A stretch of DNA of 64,000 nucleotides from Gnetum montanum (lineage: Eukaryota; Streptophyta; Gnetopsida; Gnetales; Gnetaceae). This document shows positions 11,102-22,143 of the stretch, one piece after another; position 1 is the first letter of the stretch, and every line of letters begins with the position of its first letter. The stretch lies in NCBI GenBank assembly GCA_015680685.1, contig MNCI01025228.1, positions 221,739 through 285,738 on the forward strand, in the 5' to 3' direction. A program made the position numbers and the translations under genes. The notes under the pieces are model-generated. The model did no database searches and was not told the DNA's origin. It saw only the letters and a program-made list of their open reading frames with translations.

Positions 11102-11831
11102 TCGTTACATGTAGCACCTTGTCCAAAGTAGCAACTAGCATCCCATGTCCTCTACATAACATGAGATGAGCATAGAAAATAGTATCCTTTGTCCTACACA
11201 TAACATGAGACGAGCATCGTAGATAGCATGATCCCACCAACCACACTACATCGTAGATAGCATGATCCCACCCACCACACTGCCATGTGGTAATTGATCT
11301 ACATTTTGGGCTAACCCTAGCCCTATAAGTACCCCTACGCCCTAGTTTTTTAGGGAGGTAAAAGGGAAGAAGGAGGGGTTGACTTTCATTTTTCACCAGT
11401 GAAGTAGTGGACACTTCCAATTGGGCATTTGGCACTTTGGCATCTTGGCACTTAGCTTTGTGGGCAAACAAGACCTAGAGCACACCACACTAGCAGAGAG
11501 GCATAGCTACATTGCATGATACACTGTAGCCCCATAGAACATCACATGATACACCATGGCTACCAACACAGCAGGCATAGTCCAACATAGTGAACACCAG
11601 ACTTCACAACCTGACACCATCGAGGCTATGAATGCACTCCCACTACGCCTATTGTACATCATGTATACCTTTGTGAATTAGCTAGGCTCCATCTTTTGGG
11701 ACGGTGCACTACTATTCTCAAATTTTGTTGCATTTCTCAAGCATTTCTCTTTAGCATTTAGTGCAATGCTTGTATTTTCTCATTTTTCATACATATTTGC
11801 ATGTTCACGTCATAGTTCTCAATGTTGTGAC
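11102..11831 (+). other. Unclassified promoter-like sequence between Tat copies 1 and 2
   Basis: It has TATA-like CCCTATAAGTACCCC at about 11320, preceded by GGGCTAACCCTAG, the same arrangement as the Tat LTR promoter, so it may be part of another Tat-family LTR. Upstream are two short tandem duplications: a roughly 46-bp unit (CATAACATGAGATGAGCATA, 11155-11215) and a 33-bp unit (GTAGATAGCATGATCCCACC, 11219-11280). No coding signal is seen; a 132-codon minus-strand ORF here (11073-11471) matches nothing. Confidence 0.4.
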
Positions 11832-13555
11832 TGAAAACATCGGTGGCTGGAACACCAAGAGGTTACCAGGTAAAACAGTTTAACCCCATATCCATGAAAG
11901 GGCTATGTTGGAAAAAATAGATTTAGGGTGCCCTGAATGATCTTGTCGATCAAACAAGAACTTAATAGGTGTGACTTAACCTTTCATAGAATTTTACTTT
12001 GGAAATGATGCTCGTAGCATAATATATGATTATTAAATGCAAGAGGATGAAAATGCTACAAAATACAATGATAATAAATAGAAATGTAAAGCAAATTTGA
12101 GTGAGAGAATGCACCACCTCAAGATCATAACTTTACTTTGTTGAGATCGACATAATCAATTGTGCAACACTGGGAGGCACAGAAATCTCAGAGGTAACCA
12201 AAATGCTCAAAATGCGCCAACTATGCTCTCTAGTGCAAACTTAAAAGCCAACTATACTAAAAGCTAATCTAGAAAGCCAACTATACAAAAAGCAAATCAA
12301 CAAGCCATCAAGCCAACAAGCCAACCCTTTGAACATTGTTTGCCAGGGTATTCATAGGGCCAGGAGAAAAAGAATAACATGGTTTAGGTGCCACGTGTCT
12401 TGGACCCCACAATATGCAAACATGATGGTACCATGTAGGCGTGCTGTGCCGATCATGAACTTTGCTACGTTGTAACCATGTTGTCAAAATTGCACATGCT
12501 GGAATCTAGTGTGCTAACAATGCAAGCAGAAATGGAGTCTCCACCCCAAGACTATGTGTTCCCTATCCTTATGAATAGGATCAAGCATAGTAACAAATTT
12601 TGGAGGATGGACTAACGAGTATGCCAAAGTGGAACAAGGTCACTGATCAAGGAGATCTTAGTTATTGTTAACAAGCTATAGAGCTAGCTAAAGATGTCTT
12701 GATGCCTTTGTCAACTTTGCATCACTTTCACTATGTAGCACATTAATGTAGTGTAGCTTCTTGCTACAATGTGCTACACTATGTACCATAGAACAACGTA
12801 GCCACCAGTTTGAACAAGAAACTTGTGTTGGAGTCAACAGCATTTGCTGGAAGCCTTGGTGCACACTGGGTTAATCTTTGTAGCATTTTATTGATTTGCA
12901 TCTTTGCTATGCTATGTTATGCTACATAGCATAGCAGCCAATGTAACATGCATTTCTGTCAAAATTGCAAGGTTTCACAAGAAAACTTTGCTTGTGGTTC
13001 AAGGGCTAACTAAGACAAGGTAGTTTTGGAAGCCAACATGCTGTTACATGTAGTCCTTCTGCCAAAATGTCTTGGCAGAGGAGTCTTTGATTGTCTCGCC
13101 CTTGCTACACTATCCTATGCTATGTAGCGTAGCATAGTGTAGCACCCTATGTTGGTCGAATTCTAACTTTTCCTTGCGCAAACATCTTGCCAAAGCTTGT
13201 ATTCGGATGCTTGTTGATTTTTTGAAGGCTTGCTACATTGTGCAACATAGCGTAGCATAGCAAAATTCTCTACTAGAAAACTTGCAGAACTTTTTTGTCC
13301 ATTCTGAACACTATCGACAACTCCAAGCATGGTCTCTAGGTAGAATGTCAGCTAGGCCAACTATCCATTTGGGAAGGTTGGTGAGTCTAGCAAGCCTACC
13401 AGTACTAGAAGTAGAAAACTTTCTGGATTGCACAATCTATCTTTAGTATCTACACTCTATTACCCAATGATCATGATGCTACACTTGTCAAAGTCGTTGC
13501 CTAAATTTCCAGACCTCGCCAAAACATAGAGGTCCTAAAATTTTATGGTGTTTCA
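11832..13555 (-). repeat. 3' LTR of Tat copy 2
   Basis: Starts TGAAAACATCGGTGGCTGGA on the plus strand and ends ATGGTGTTTCA. It aligns along its length with 27900-29421. The TATA box equivalent (complement of GGGTATTCATAGGG near 12348) is damaged. It holds an AAGCCAAC-rich subrepeat at 12243-12331 and four inverted repeats between about 12742 and 13262. It is longer than the other LTR because of extra sequence near 13300-13490. Confidence 0.82.
12906..13262 (-). repeat. Inverted repeats in the 3' LTR of Tat copy 2
   Basis: 12906-12935 is a perfect 12-bp inverted repeat (GCTATGCTATGT / ACATAGCATAGC, 6-nt loop). 13104-13144 pairs GCTACAC...TATGCTA with TAGCATA GTGTAGC. 13231-13262 pairs TTGCTA with TAGCAA. 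A weaker one lies at about 12742-12797. The equivalents in the 5' LTR are at 28832-29325. Confidence 0.65.
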
Positions 13556-14144
13556 CTAGCCCCTCTTTGTCGATGTCTGGAGGATGGGCTTGAGAGATGC
13601 CAACAAAGAATATGAAACACCATAATAGACAAGATGCTAACATTGCTCTTCAGTAATTGTCTAGATGTCTCTTAGCTATGCTTGAGAGTACCAGGATAGT
13701 CATGTAGGGAATGGAGAAAGGGTGGATCTACTGGGATAATTTTAGGAAGGAAAAGATGTAGCATAGTGTGGTCCCTTGTTAGAGTTCTTGTGAGGGAGTC
13801 AATATGCATGGGCATATTTCTTTTTCAGGTTTCTAACCTCTTGTCGAAATGGTTAGAGATGGTCATTGTAAAATAGCTGATGTGCCATTTGTTTTGGGCA
13901 CATTTTTCTTTAGATTTTACTCTTGTATGCTTTTCTTTTCATATTTTCTAGCATTAGCAAGATTTTACTCCAAAGGATTAGCAAGATGCTAGGGATAGTG
14001 ATGTTGCATATATTCTAGAGAGTGTTTTCTTAGCATCATGAACTACATTCTAGAACTGCAACATCCCACCCCATGTTGGCACTATGCACGCTCGCTTGCT
14101 TGTAGGGTCATGGATGTACACTGAGAACATTATGCCATGAACCC
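13556..14144 (-). other. 3' end of Tat copy 2 internal region with polypurine tract
   Basis: The polypurine tract is the complement of CTAGCCCCTCTTTG at 13556-13569, followed on the plus strand by TCGATGTCTGGAGG. The remaining 0.57 kb is non-coding 3' UTR with no feature seen. Confidence 0.6.
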
Positions 14145-14412
14145 AATTTAAGATCCTAGTAGACCATCAGATGTATTGGTTTATGGTCCTAGTAGACCAT
14201 GGTGTGCTAATTTAAGGTCCTAGCAAACTGCTATGCTAGTTTATCATCATAGCAGATGGTAGATGGGCTAGTTTAAGGTTGTAGTAAACCGCCTTTGCTA
14301 GTTTTATGTCATAGCAGATATGCTTTTCTAGTTTAACGTCATGGCAAATGGTCTGTGCTATTTTATAGTCATAGAAAACTATCTATGCTATTTTATAGTC
14401 ATAGCGGACTAT
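14145..14412 (-). repeat. 3' UTR minisatellite of Tat copy 2, about 36-bp unit
   Basis: In element direction the unit reads like TCTGCTATGACATAAAACTA and recurs about eight times. It is the same unit as in copy 1 (8085-8440) and lies at the same place, just after the pol stop, so the array is older than the split of the copies. Confidence 0.72.
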
Positions 14413-14432
14413 TTGCTTCCCTTCCTCATGGA

Positions 14433-15480
14433 TCAAATGTAGTATGGCTTAAGATACAAGTCATTCACAGGATTCACAAACTCTTTATCATCCATGTCTA
14501 CCAGTTTGAAGGCTCCATTCTCGTAGGCTTTCGTGACCATGAATGGACCTTCCTAGTTTGCTGAGAACTTTTTCAGATGTTCATGGATAGCCTTGAGAAT
14601 GAGGTCGCTCTTTTTTATTGGCCATTCATATGGGTTTACATTATGCTTTTGCCATTGCCTGTCTTGATATCACTCAATGCGGCCAAGTGTTTTTGCATGC
14701 TCCTCCTCTATAGAGTCAAGGTCAATGATCCTTGACTAGTTATTTTGGGCTTTGTTCATGACATTTGATAGGATCATTCGAACTGACAGTACCTATAGCT
14801 CAAGAGGTAACACCAGTTTAGATCCATAAAGAAGGCTATAAGGATTTTTACCTATTGTTGTTCTGCATGTCGTTCTGTAATCCCATAGCACATAGAAATT
14901 TTTCTCATGCCATCACCTCTTGCTATTGCTAAGCATCTTTTTGAGCAAGTTGATGATGGATTTGTTCATAGCTTCTACCTGTCTGTTTCCTTACAAGTAG
15001 TATGATGAGGAAAAGGATTGCTTAATGCCAAGGTTGCTACAAAAGGTTTTGGTTTCTGCACTACTAAACTATGGTCTATTGTCTATCATAATAGTCATGG
15101 GAAGCCCAAACCTTGTTACTATGTTATCCAATATAAAGTGGCAAACCTGTTGAGATGTAGTCTTCCTAAGGAGGATAGCCTCTACCCACTTTGTAAAGTA
15201 CTTAGTGGCGGTGATGATGAAGCTATGACCTATGGAAGACTTAGGTGTGATAGGTCCTATAATTTCTAGCCCCCATTGTTGAAATGGCCACATGATCTAT
15301 GTAGGATGCAACTCAGTAGGTGAATGTGTATAAGATTTTCATATCGTTGGCATGTGTCACAAGTCTTAACTTTAGCAAGATAATCTCATTCCATGTGAGG
15401 CCAGTAATACCCTAGGTGTCTAATTTTTGCTACCATGGCCCTAGGGGTTATGTGTCCTCTGCATAATCCTTCATGGACCT
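14433..15480 (-). pseudogene. Integrase region, Tat copy 2
   Basis: The zinc finger is better kept than in copy 1: VHEGLCRGH, HLGYYWPHM, then CDTCQ near 15345-15360. The core has WGLEIIGPITP, GHSFIITATKYFTKWVEA and FGLPMTIMIDNRP, so the second catalytic D is present. A stop follows at once (about 15069) and the E region is broken. The C-terminal part has KKFSAN, GPFMVTKAYENGAFKLVDM and NDLYLKPYYI. Confidence 0.78.
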
Positions 15481-15785
15481 CATTAATGATATTTTGCACT
15501 TGTTCCTCATTTATGCATGCTAGCAATATCCCATCAAAGGAGCGTTTGCATAAGGCGTTATCTCCCATAAGTACATATTTTTGAGCATGCTTCCAGATCA
15601 CATTCTTTTGGGTAGATGTCAAACAACGTGGGGGTTCACCATGTTGTAGATAGGCTTTAATGTTGGCGTACCACTCTTGGATATAAACCATGCTTACAAA
15701 GATGACATGTATCGCTTGAGTGATAGGCTCCATACACTTGGTTATCGAAGTGGGCAAAGTTGCGAACAGGTGTGGTGGCACATTT

Positions 15786-16318
15786 AATGCTAGCATGGCT
15801 AAGGCATCTGCTACGGTGTTTTCATTGCACAGCATGTGTTAGACATTTGTTGTGGAAAATTGTTTGAGAAAAATTTTGGCTAGGTGACAATAGGGTTGTA
15901 GATGAGTGGCTTTGCATGCATAGACCTCAATGATTTGATTGACAACGAGTTGTGAATCACCTTGAATCGCCAGGTGTTGAATTTTTAACTCTTGGGTTGC
16001 TAATAGCCCCCTAAAGAGTCTTTCATACTTTGCCACATTGTTCATACAAAGGAATGAGAAACAATAAGCAGATGGTTGAATGTTCCTAGAGGGGAATGTA
16101 ATGATGACAGCTACACTACCACTACACATAGTTGAGGCACCATCGAAATGTAAAGTAGCCTTGAAATGTAATGGGATAGAGCTAATAGTGTTAACGTGCT
16201 TATCAAGGAATTTAGGTTCTATGGTTACCCAATCGTTGATAGGTGAGGTCATGAGTTGTGTAGCTATGGCTTGTTCTTTCATTGACAATTGGGTTACATA
16301 ATGTAAATTGAATTCCAT
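15786..16318 (-). pseudogene. Archaeal-type RNase H, Tat copy 2
   Basis: LHFDGASTMCSGS, NNVAKYERLFRGLL, IQGDSQLVVNQI and NTVADALAMLAL give the expected D, (E replaced by K/E nearby), D and D. One stop at 15839-15841 splits it from the last motif in the same frame. It is the defining domain of the Tat lineage and lines up with 6290-6892. Confidence 0.8.
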
Positions 16319-17420
16319 GACTATAGCTTTCCACTAGGCTATCCTGCTACTTTTGTATAGATTGTTCATGATAGCCTGGAGTACATTGCTTTTGCATATA
16401 ATGTTAACTTTGCTATAGAATAAATAATGCCTCCACTTTTTCAATGCAAATACTAGGGTGAGGCAATTTCTTTCCACCTCATTGTACTTTGTCTCGTATG
16501 CTATCAATGCATGACTAAGTTAGTAAACTAGAATCTCCGAGCCATCATCTCTTCTTTGATATAACAGTGCCATGATATACATGTTTGAGGTGGCAATGTA
16601 GATGTAGAAAGGCTTATCCCTCTACGGTGGGTAAATAGTTGGGAGGTGTAAAAGCTCTTTCTTTAGGTCATCAAAGGCTTGCTGGCATTGTGTTGTCTAT
16701 TTGAAGTTAACCCCTTTCTTTAGTAAGTGTTGTATGGGGTGTAACTTGTCAATCAACTTTGCTATAAACCTTCTAATAAATTGTATCCTACCTTGCAACC
16801 CACATAATTCTTTAAGGTTGCTAGGAGGTGCTAGATTATCGATGGCCTTAACTTTGTCAGGGTCCACTTGTATTCTAGCCTCCGATACTACAAACCCTAG
16901 CATGCGTCTGATTTTTACCCCGAAGACACACTTCTTTGGATTGAGGCGTAAGTCATGCATATGGTAGTGTTGGAGGACTACACTTAGATCATTGGGATGG
17001 TCAAAATCCTCTTTATATTTGACCACTATGTCATCCACATAGTTGTTTAGTGTTTCTAGGAGGTATTCACTAAAGATGTATGTCATGGCTCTTTGGTAGG
17101 TTAATCTGGCATTTCTGAGGCTAAAGGGCATCATAGTGTAATAGAAGGTACCCCATGGGGTCATGAAAGTAGTTGTTAATTGCTGCTATGGGTTGATACA
17201 AATTTGATTGTAGCCAAAGAAACTATCCATGAAGGATAGTTAAGCATGACCAGCCGTAGTGTTGATAAGTTGATCAATACTCGGTAGTGAAAAGTCATCT
17301 TTGATCGTTGCTTTGTTCAAATCTTGGAAGTCTATACAGATTTGTATTGCTCCCATTTTCTTAGAAACTACAATGATTTTCTACACCCATTCTAAGTAAT
17401 CAACTGCCCAAATAAAACTA
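16319..17420 (-). pseudogene. Reverse transcriptase and RNase H, Tat copy 2
   Basis: RT is best preserved at 16697-17164: MTPWGTFYYTMMPFSLRNA, TYQRAMTYIFSEYLLE, then NNYVDDIVVKYKEDF with intact YVDD, LNPKKCVFGVKI and LGFVVSEARIQVDPDKVKAI. Upstream, to about 17420, the DFQDLNKATIKDDF-type fingers are readable with stops. Downstream (16320-16690) the RNase H is readable only in pieces. Confidence 0.78.
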
Positions 17421-17900
17421 GCCTAATACAGCTTAGTGATTTCATCACATACGGCCAGTGCAATCTCTAGTTTAATTTTGTGAGATTTTTGTTTAAATGC
17501 CTTCATACGTGGTTCTAAGGCAATTTTATGTTGTATAAGTCTTAAATATAAGCTCGTCATGTCATTATAGGACCATGCAAATACCTTGATGTTTTCTTAA
17601 AGATTCTTGGATACATCTTTATGCATTTGTGAATCTAGGAGGGAGCTAAGTTTTAACGTCTTTATTTTCCCCTTGGATGTAGTCACATGCATTTCAATGA
17701 AAGGGTTCTCAATTACATCCCTAGCCTCTAAATCTAAGGCTTGGACTAGATGTTTGGACTAGTCTAGAAATTCTTCTAAGGACGCCACAATGCTATTAGT
17801 GGTTGATTCCCAATCTATTGACTTTGGGTTTAATTTTCTTGTAAGCTTGCCATGTGGACCTGTCAAGGCTACAAGTGAAGATAGATCATGATGTATGGCC

Positions 17901-18545
17901 ATTCCTTCTTAACTTACCACAATAAGATAAAAGCCAGGTCAAGTGATACCTATTTGTAGCAACAACGCATAGTAAACCTTTGCAAAGAAACAATGAGATA
18001 TGAAATGATTGAAATAATTGTCAACTATGATACAAAGTTCGCAAGCTACTAGGTTAAGGTCGTAGTGGACTTCCTGGATGTAGAGTTGTAATTTAAAACT
18101 ACTATTTCAAGGTCTTTGTGAACTACTAACTTGGTTAAATTGTGAGTTGTAATTGTTAGTTTAAGATCTTTGCAGACCATTAACGGGTTAGGTTTGTAAG
18201 TCAAAACTATTAGTTTAAGGTCTTTGTGGACTACTAATGAGTTATTCTTGCAAAGGTAAGTTACTCATTTAAGGTGGGAAGAAATTTTTAGTTGGGCCCA
18301 CCTGCTACAATGCAAACAGTGATGCTATGCTATGGCAAGAGTGCTACACTAGACGGAGCATCCCACATTAATCGAGGTGCGAATATGGCAAGTTCTTTTC
18401 ACTACGTTGGCTAGGTTTACCCCTAGTAAACTCATCATTTTCATTATAAGAGCGCAGAGCCTACATCCAAAGTGTAGAGTAGTTATCCTAATAAAGAGCA
18501 AGGCGATTTAGCGTAGCAATTAATAGAGAATTTTCAATCAAGACA
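17901..18545. repeat. Spacer between pol and the antisense gene, with a second minisatellite (18040-18265)
   Basis: The plus strand shows about four copies of a roughly 55-65 bp unit around AGTTTAAGGTCTTTGTGGAC (near 18065, 18110, 18165, 18210). Its core resembles CTAGTTTAAGGTTGTAGTAA of the 3' UTR array at 14145-14412, so related units flank pol on both sides. The remaining part (18270-18545) should contain the promoter of the plus-strand gene; ATTATAAGAGCGCAGAGCC at about 18443 is a possible weak TATA region. Confidence 0.5.
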
Positions 18546-20319
18546 ATGGTACCCAAAGGAGAACGTAAACACCGAGTGCTCTCCAAGGTAGATGAGGTGA
18601 AAGACACCCTAGGATGTCTGTCACAAGCGTACATCATAGTACGAGAGGAGACTCTATTGGCCCGGTAAGTTGCTACGCTACCTTTATTTTCAAGGTTTTT
18701 GTTGTTTTCTCTTCTTTTTTATTATTTTTCGTGATGAAATTCACATCTTTTGTCACCGTTTTGGTTGCCATTTTGGCCGTTACACCACTGTTGTTGCTGA
18801 TTCGGCCGTGACGGGTGTATGGACGCTATGCTAAGGTTGCATGCAATATTGCCTAGATCACCATTGTTATGACTACCTTGCCACAGAGGTTTAGGTGATC
18901 CTAGCAACCTAGCATAGAAAATTGATAGGAGGGTCCGTAGGAGGGTTTGGCCATGCATGAGATTTGATAACGTAACATGTTTTTAACGTAGCATAGCACA
19001 AATATTTTTGTACAGTAGAAAATTGGTTGGAATGGTAGTAGCATATTAAATTCATTCTTATTTAAAATTCATATTAAATTTTTTTTGGTTATGCTAGGCT
19101 GATGTGTTGTAAGACCTTTAGAATAATGCATCGCTAATATTGATCTTGTCATTCTATTGGTGAATCTTCCTTAGCTATAAATCTATTATATTGTTGTGCC
19201 TGTTTCTTTAGTATGTTTGTTATGTGTGTCGTGTGATAGTTACTATAAGGCACAACCAGTATTGCTACACCATGTGATGCCTAATGGCCATGCTACGCTA
19301 CAAGTGTTAGTTCTATACATTGCTTGTAATAGCTAACTTTATTCTATTTTAAAAAAATTGCGATTGGGAGCTTATGCTACGCTACATGCAAAGAAAGGGT
19401 TACCCTATGCTATTTGCAAATGAATAATTATGCTATGCTACATGCGAACTCCACTCGAACATAATGCTAACATTTACCATTTTTTTGTGTAGGGTGACGT
19501 TAAAACCCATTTTCATTCTCTTGGAAATTGTAGGGATTTTGTGCTGCCTAAGTGAACCAGTGGCCAATGTTCCTCTGCCCCATGCAAGTGTAGGTGACAG
19601 GCAGTCTGGTTCTAGGAAGGTACACCGGACTTCCTACAATTCCACCTCTAGCACTTTAGTGTGATCATTTGGACACACTTGTCAGTGGAGGCAGCAACCG
19701 AAATCACAAAAACATTGTTGCCCGAGGCTAACTAGGGCATTTTGAAATTTTTGATTGATGGGGCAATTGAGAGCAACCCGGAAGAAGGGTCCAATTAGTG
19801 CCCAAAAAGCTTGAGGCATCTGAGTTGGATCTGGGAAATGCCTAAGTATAACCAACACATTGTTCGTTACCTATCACATGGGCATCTATTTTCTAAACCC
19901 ACCAGGAACCATTTATTTTCCTGATGTGTGAGCTCTGTAAATGTATTCCTTCATGTTATGCAACGCATGCTACGCTAGCCAATAATGTTAATAGTGTATG
20001 TGCTTTTTTTGTGTATTACTAGGTTTTATATTGACAAGAGTGGGCTTCACGGTGATACTAATGCCTTGGATTTGGCACAGATGGCCCTGCGGGAGTTTTC
20101 CTCCATTAGAAATATGCATGCTGGTGTGATAGGATAATGTGGGGGTGAGTACAAAACCTATCCAACCTAGTACTCCCAGTTTTATGGGAAGTGTAAGGAG
20201 GCCAGTTGATTGAATAAGGATTGGACATCCCTTACGCTAGTCACCATTGGAGACGTGTTGGTGGATCTCCCACCATTTCCATCACCGTTTCAACCTAGTA
20301 TGCTAGACCGTGAATTTAT
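18546..20319 (+). pseudogene. Exons 1-3, FCP1/NIF-like HAD phosphatase-type domain, copy 2
   Basis: Exon 1 encodes a basic start (MVPKGERKHRVLSKVDEV). Exon 2 has LKPIFILLEIVGILC (motif I, first acid now E, second V), then in a shifted frame FLQFHL and HFSVIIWTHL (motif II region) and FLIDGAIE. A block with SLRHLSWIWEMPKYN is followed after another shift by NTLFVTYHMGIYFLNPPG, where active relatives have the D-D pair. Exon 3 continues FYIDKSGLHGDTNALDLAQ. A TAG at 19796-19798 and a TAA at 20135-20137 lie at the same positions as stops in copy 1. Confidence 0.5.
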
Positions 20320-20401
20320 GTTTGCATGTTTGAGTATTATTTCATTTTTCTTCTATTTTTTTTTATTTTGTTTAACTCTTTTTTTTTCCAAATTGCTACA
20401 G

Positions 20402-21440
20402 TGACAAGGAAATCCTAGGAGGTTACCATGATCACATCTGGGCATAATGAGGCCAACATCTATTTCAAGTATGGGGAGGTGGAAGAGACCCAACACTGGC
20501 TCTGCAACGGGGCCCCAGACTCACTCGTCAACAACCTTAAGGATGATGGGCTTATGGAGTTATTCTTGGCCATCAACGTAAGCATTCCTACTGCCAAAAT
20601 GCTTGCCCTAGCCTACTCCTTTTCCGAAAGAGTAGACCGCTTCCGCACACGTGTCCAGGGTGTGCTAGTGGTGCTTGAGATTAACGATCAACTATTTGTA
20701 GATCTTTTCAATGTCCCTTCTGATGGCCTCTCCATGGGAGAAAAGACCAAGAAGACGTCAAACCACCAAGGGGACATTGAAGAGTGCCTAGGGGTAGAGA
20801 AGGATAGAAAGGAGATCCATATTGAAAATCTCAAGCTAAAAGTGGCCAAAACGTTTTACCCCATCTTCCATGCCCGTGCTACTCACCCAAGGAAAAATCA
20901 TTGGGATTGAGCAAGCTTGGATAATGAGAGAAGTCATGGAAGAGGGGGCCCATTACAATTGGGCCATGCATCTTTGCAAAGGTCTGCAGGTTGAAATGGT
21001 CAAGCTTCCTAAGAAGCCTAAATCTCATTTCAACATGCATCATGCCTTCTTTGTAGCTTGCCTACGGTGGTTCGCAAAATTCTTAGTAGTCCGTGAGAAT
21101 GGAGTCTAGCTACTACAAAATTGTAACTAGATTTACAAACCATGGATTTTCCAAGTCTTCCATACCACCCAATCCTAGGATCCCCCAGAAGCTATTGGGG
21201 AATTATTTTCAATGACAACCAAGGATCAGGTGGCATACAAAATTCGTGGCCAAGATAAAATAGGAGAGGTTTCCCTTACTACTATAGGCAGTGTGTCAAA
21301 GGGGAAATTCCTCATTGCAGAGATAGTGGCAACTAAGTTACAGTGCAAAAGGCCTCATCCGATTGAGGAGCCTCCTCGTATGGATGAAAAAGGGGGGTAG
21401 AAACTATTTTTCAAGCTTCATAGAATGTAGCCTTCCATTG
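20402..21440 (+). pseudogene. Exon 4, conserved central domain of unknown function, copy 2
   Basis: The open stretch 20428-20908 encodes IYFKYGEVEETQHW, LMELFLAINVS, LEINDQLFVDLFNVPSDG and LKLKVAKTFYPIF, each with a counterpart in copy 1. A +1 shift near 20880 moves the frame to 20870-21109 (REVMEEG, GLQVEMVKLPKKPKSHF), and another segment follows at 21212-21400. The domain is the best conserved part of the gene at protein level. I cannot name it securely. Confidence 0.5.
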
Positions 21441-21484
21441 GTAAATGCTTCCTCTTTTTATTTTTTGTCTTGTTTGTTTCATAG

Positions 21485-22059
21485 CGCTTCCTAGGAAGGT
21501 AACGTAGCACAACGTAGTAATTGTTTCAAGTGAGTATGCTTTCACCCAATGTGACCACGCTTTATTAGCAGAGGAAGAAGAAGAAGGTGAAGAAGAGGTG
21601 ACAGCCCCTAAAATAGGAATTACTAATAAAGATGTGGGGGCCCCAGACACAAAAGAAAGGACCCAAATCAAGAAAGAGGGAGCTCTTGCCACAAAGGAAA
21701 GGTCTCCCGCCGATGAGAAGAATGCTCCTACTAACGAGGAGGACGTTCTTGCCGATGAGGAGGACACTCTTGCTAATGAGGAGGATGCTCTTGTTGATGA
21801 GGAAGAGGTTGGTTCCATAGAAAGAAGGGCCCTAGTGAATAAAGAAGAGGCCCTTGTCAACTAGAAAGAGGCCTCTACCGATGATCCCTTCACTGAATTG
21901 AGTTCAATACCATAAGAGCATATGAACATGGAGGACACTGCCATGTTGTTGAGTCAACTAGAAGGAGGGGAGCTACAACTTGATGCTGGTGAGTTTGACC
22001 ACATATTTGACAGTATGTCGATGGATGACCCCCTGCTATCACCCCTGAGGATTTTCTTG
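21485..22059 (+). pseudogene. Exon 5, acidic repeat region, copy 2
   Basis: After an EEEEEGEEEV run the exon encodes a degenerate E/D-rich repeat (VLADEEDTLANEEDALVDEE) from tandem copies of a roughly 30-bp DNA unit at about 21730-21800. A helical tail follows (MLLSQLEGGELQLDAGEFDH). The serine-rich 149-codon ORF on the other strand (21411-21860) is its shadow. Such acidic regions often act as flexible or binding segments; no function is claimed. Confidence 0.5.
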
Positions 22060-22143
22060 GTAGGAGCTTTGCACTGTCATTTCCGTTGCTCATCAGCTTT
22101 ATTGTAGTCCTCTCGGTAATAACTAACATATTTTGTTATGTAG

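Larger units (their letters stand above)
14433..17900 (-). pseudogene. pol: pol remnant of Tat copy 2
   Basis: Polyprotein remnant in Tat order: RT about 16690-17420, RNase H about 16320-16690, archaeal-type RNase H 15786-16318, integrase 14433-15480. The N-terminal part (17420-17900) has the pre-RT segment with VFAWSYNDM. It ends at a TGA at 14433-14435 after NDLYLKPYYI, matching the end of copy 1 pol. Stops and frame changes are numerous. No stop position checked in pol is shared with copy 1, unlike the antisense gene. Confidence 0.8.

Noticed and set aside
11073-11471. 132-codon minus-strand ORF
   Set aside because: Overlaps the LTR end and a promoter-like block; composition is not protein-like and it has no family features.
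21411-21860. 149-codon serine/alanine-rich minus-strand ORF
   Set aside because: Shadow of the acidic repeat in exon 5; GAG/GAT-rich DNA gives serine-rich reading on the other strand.
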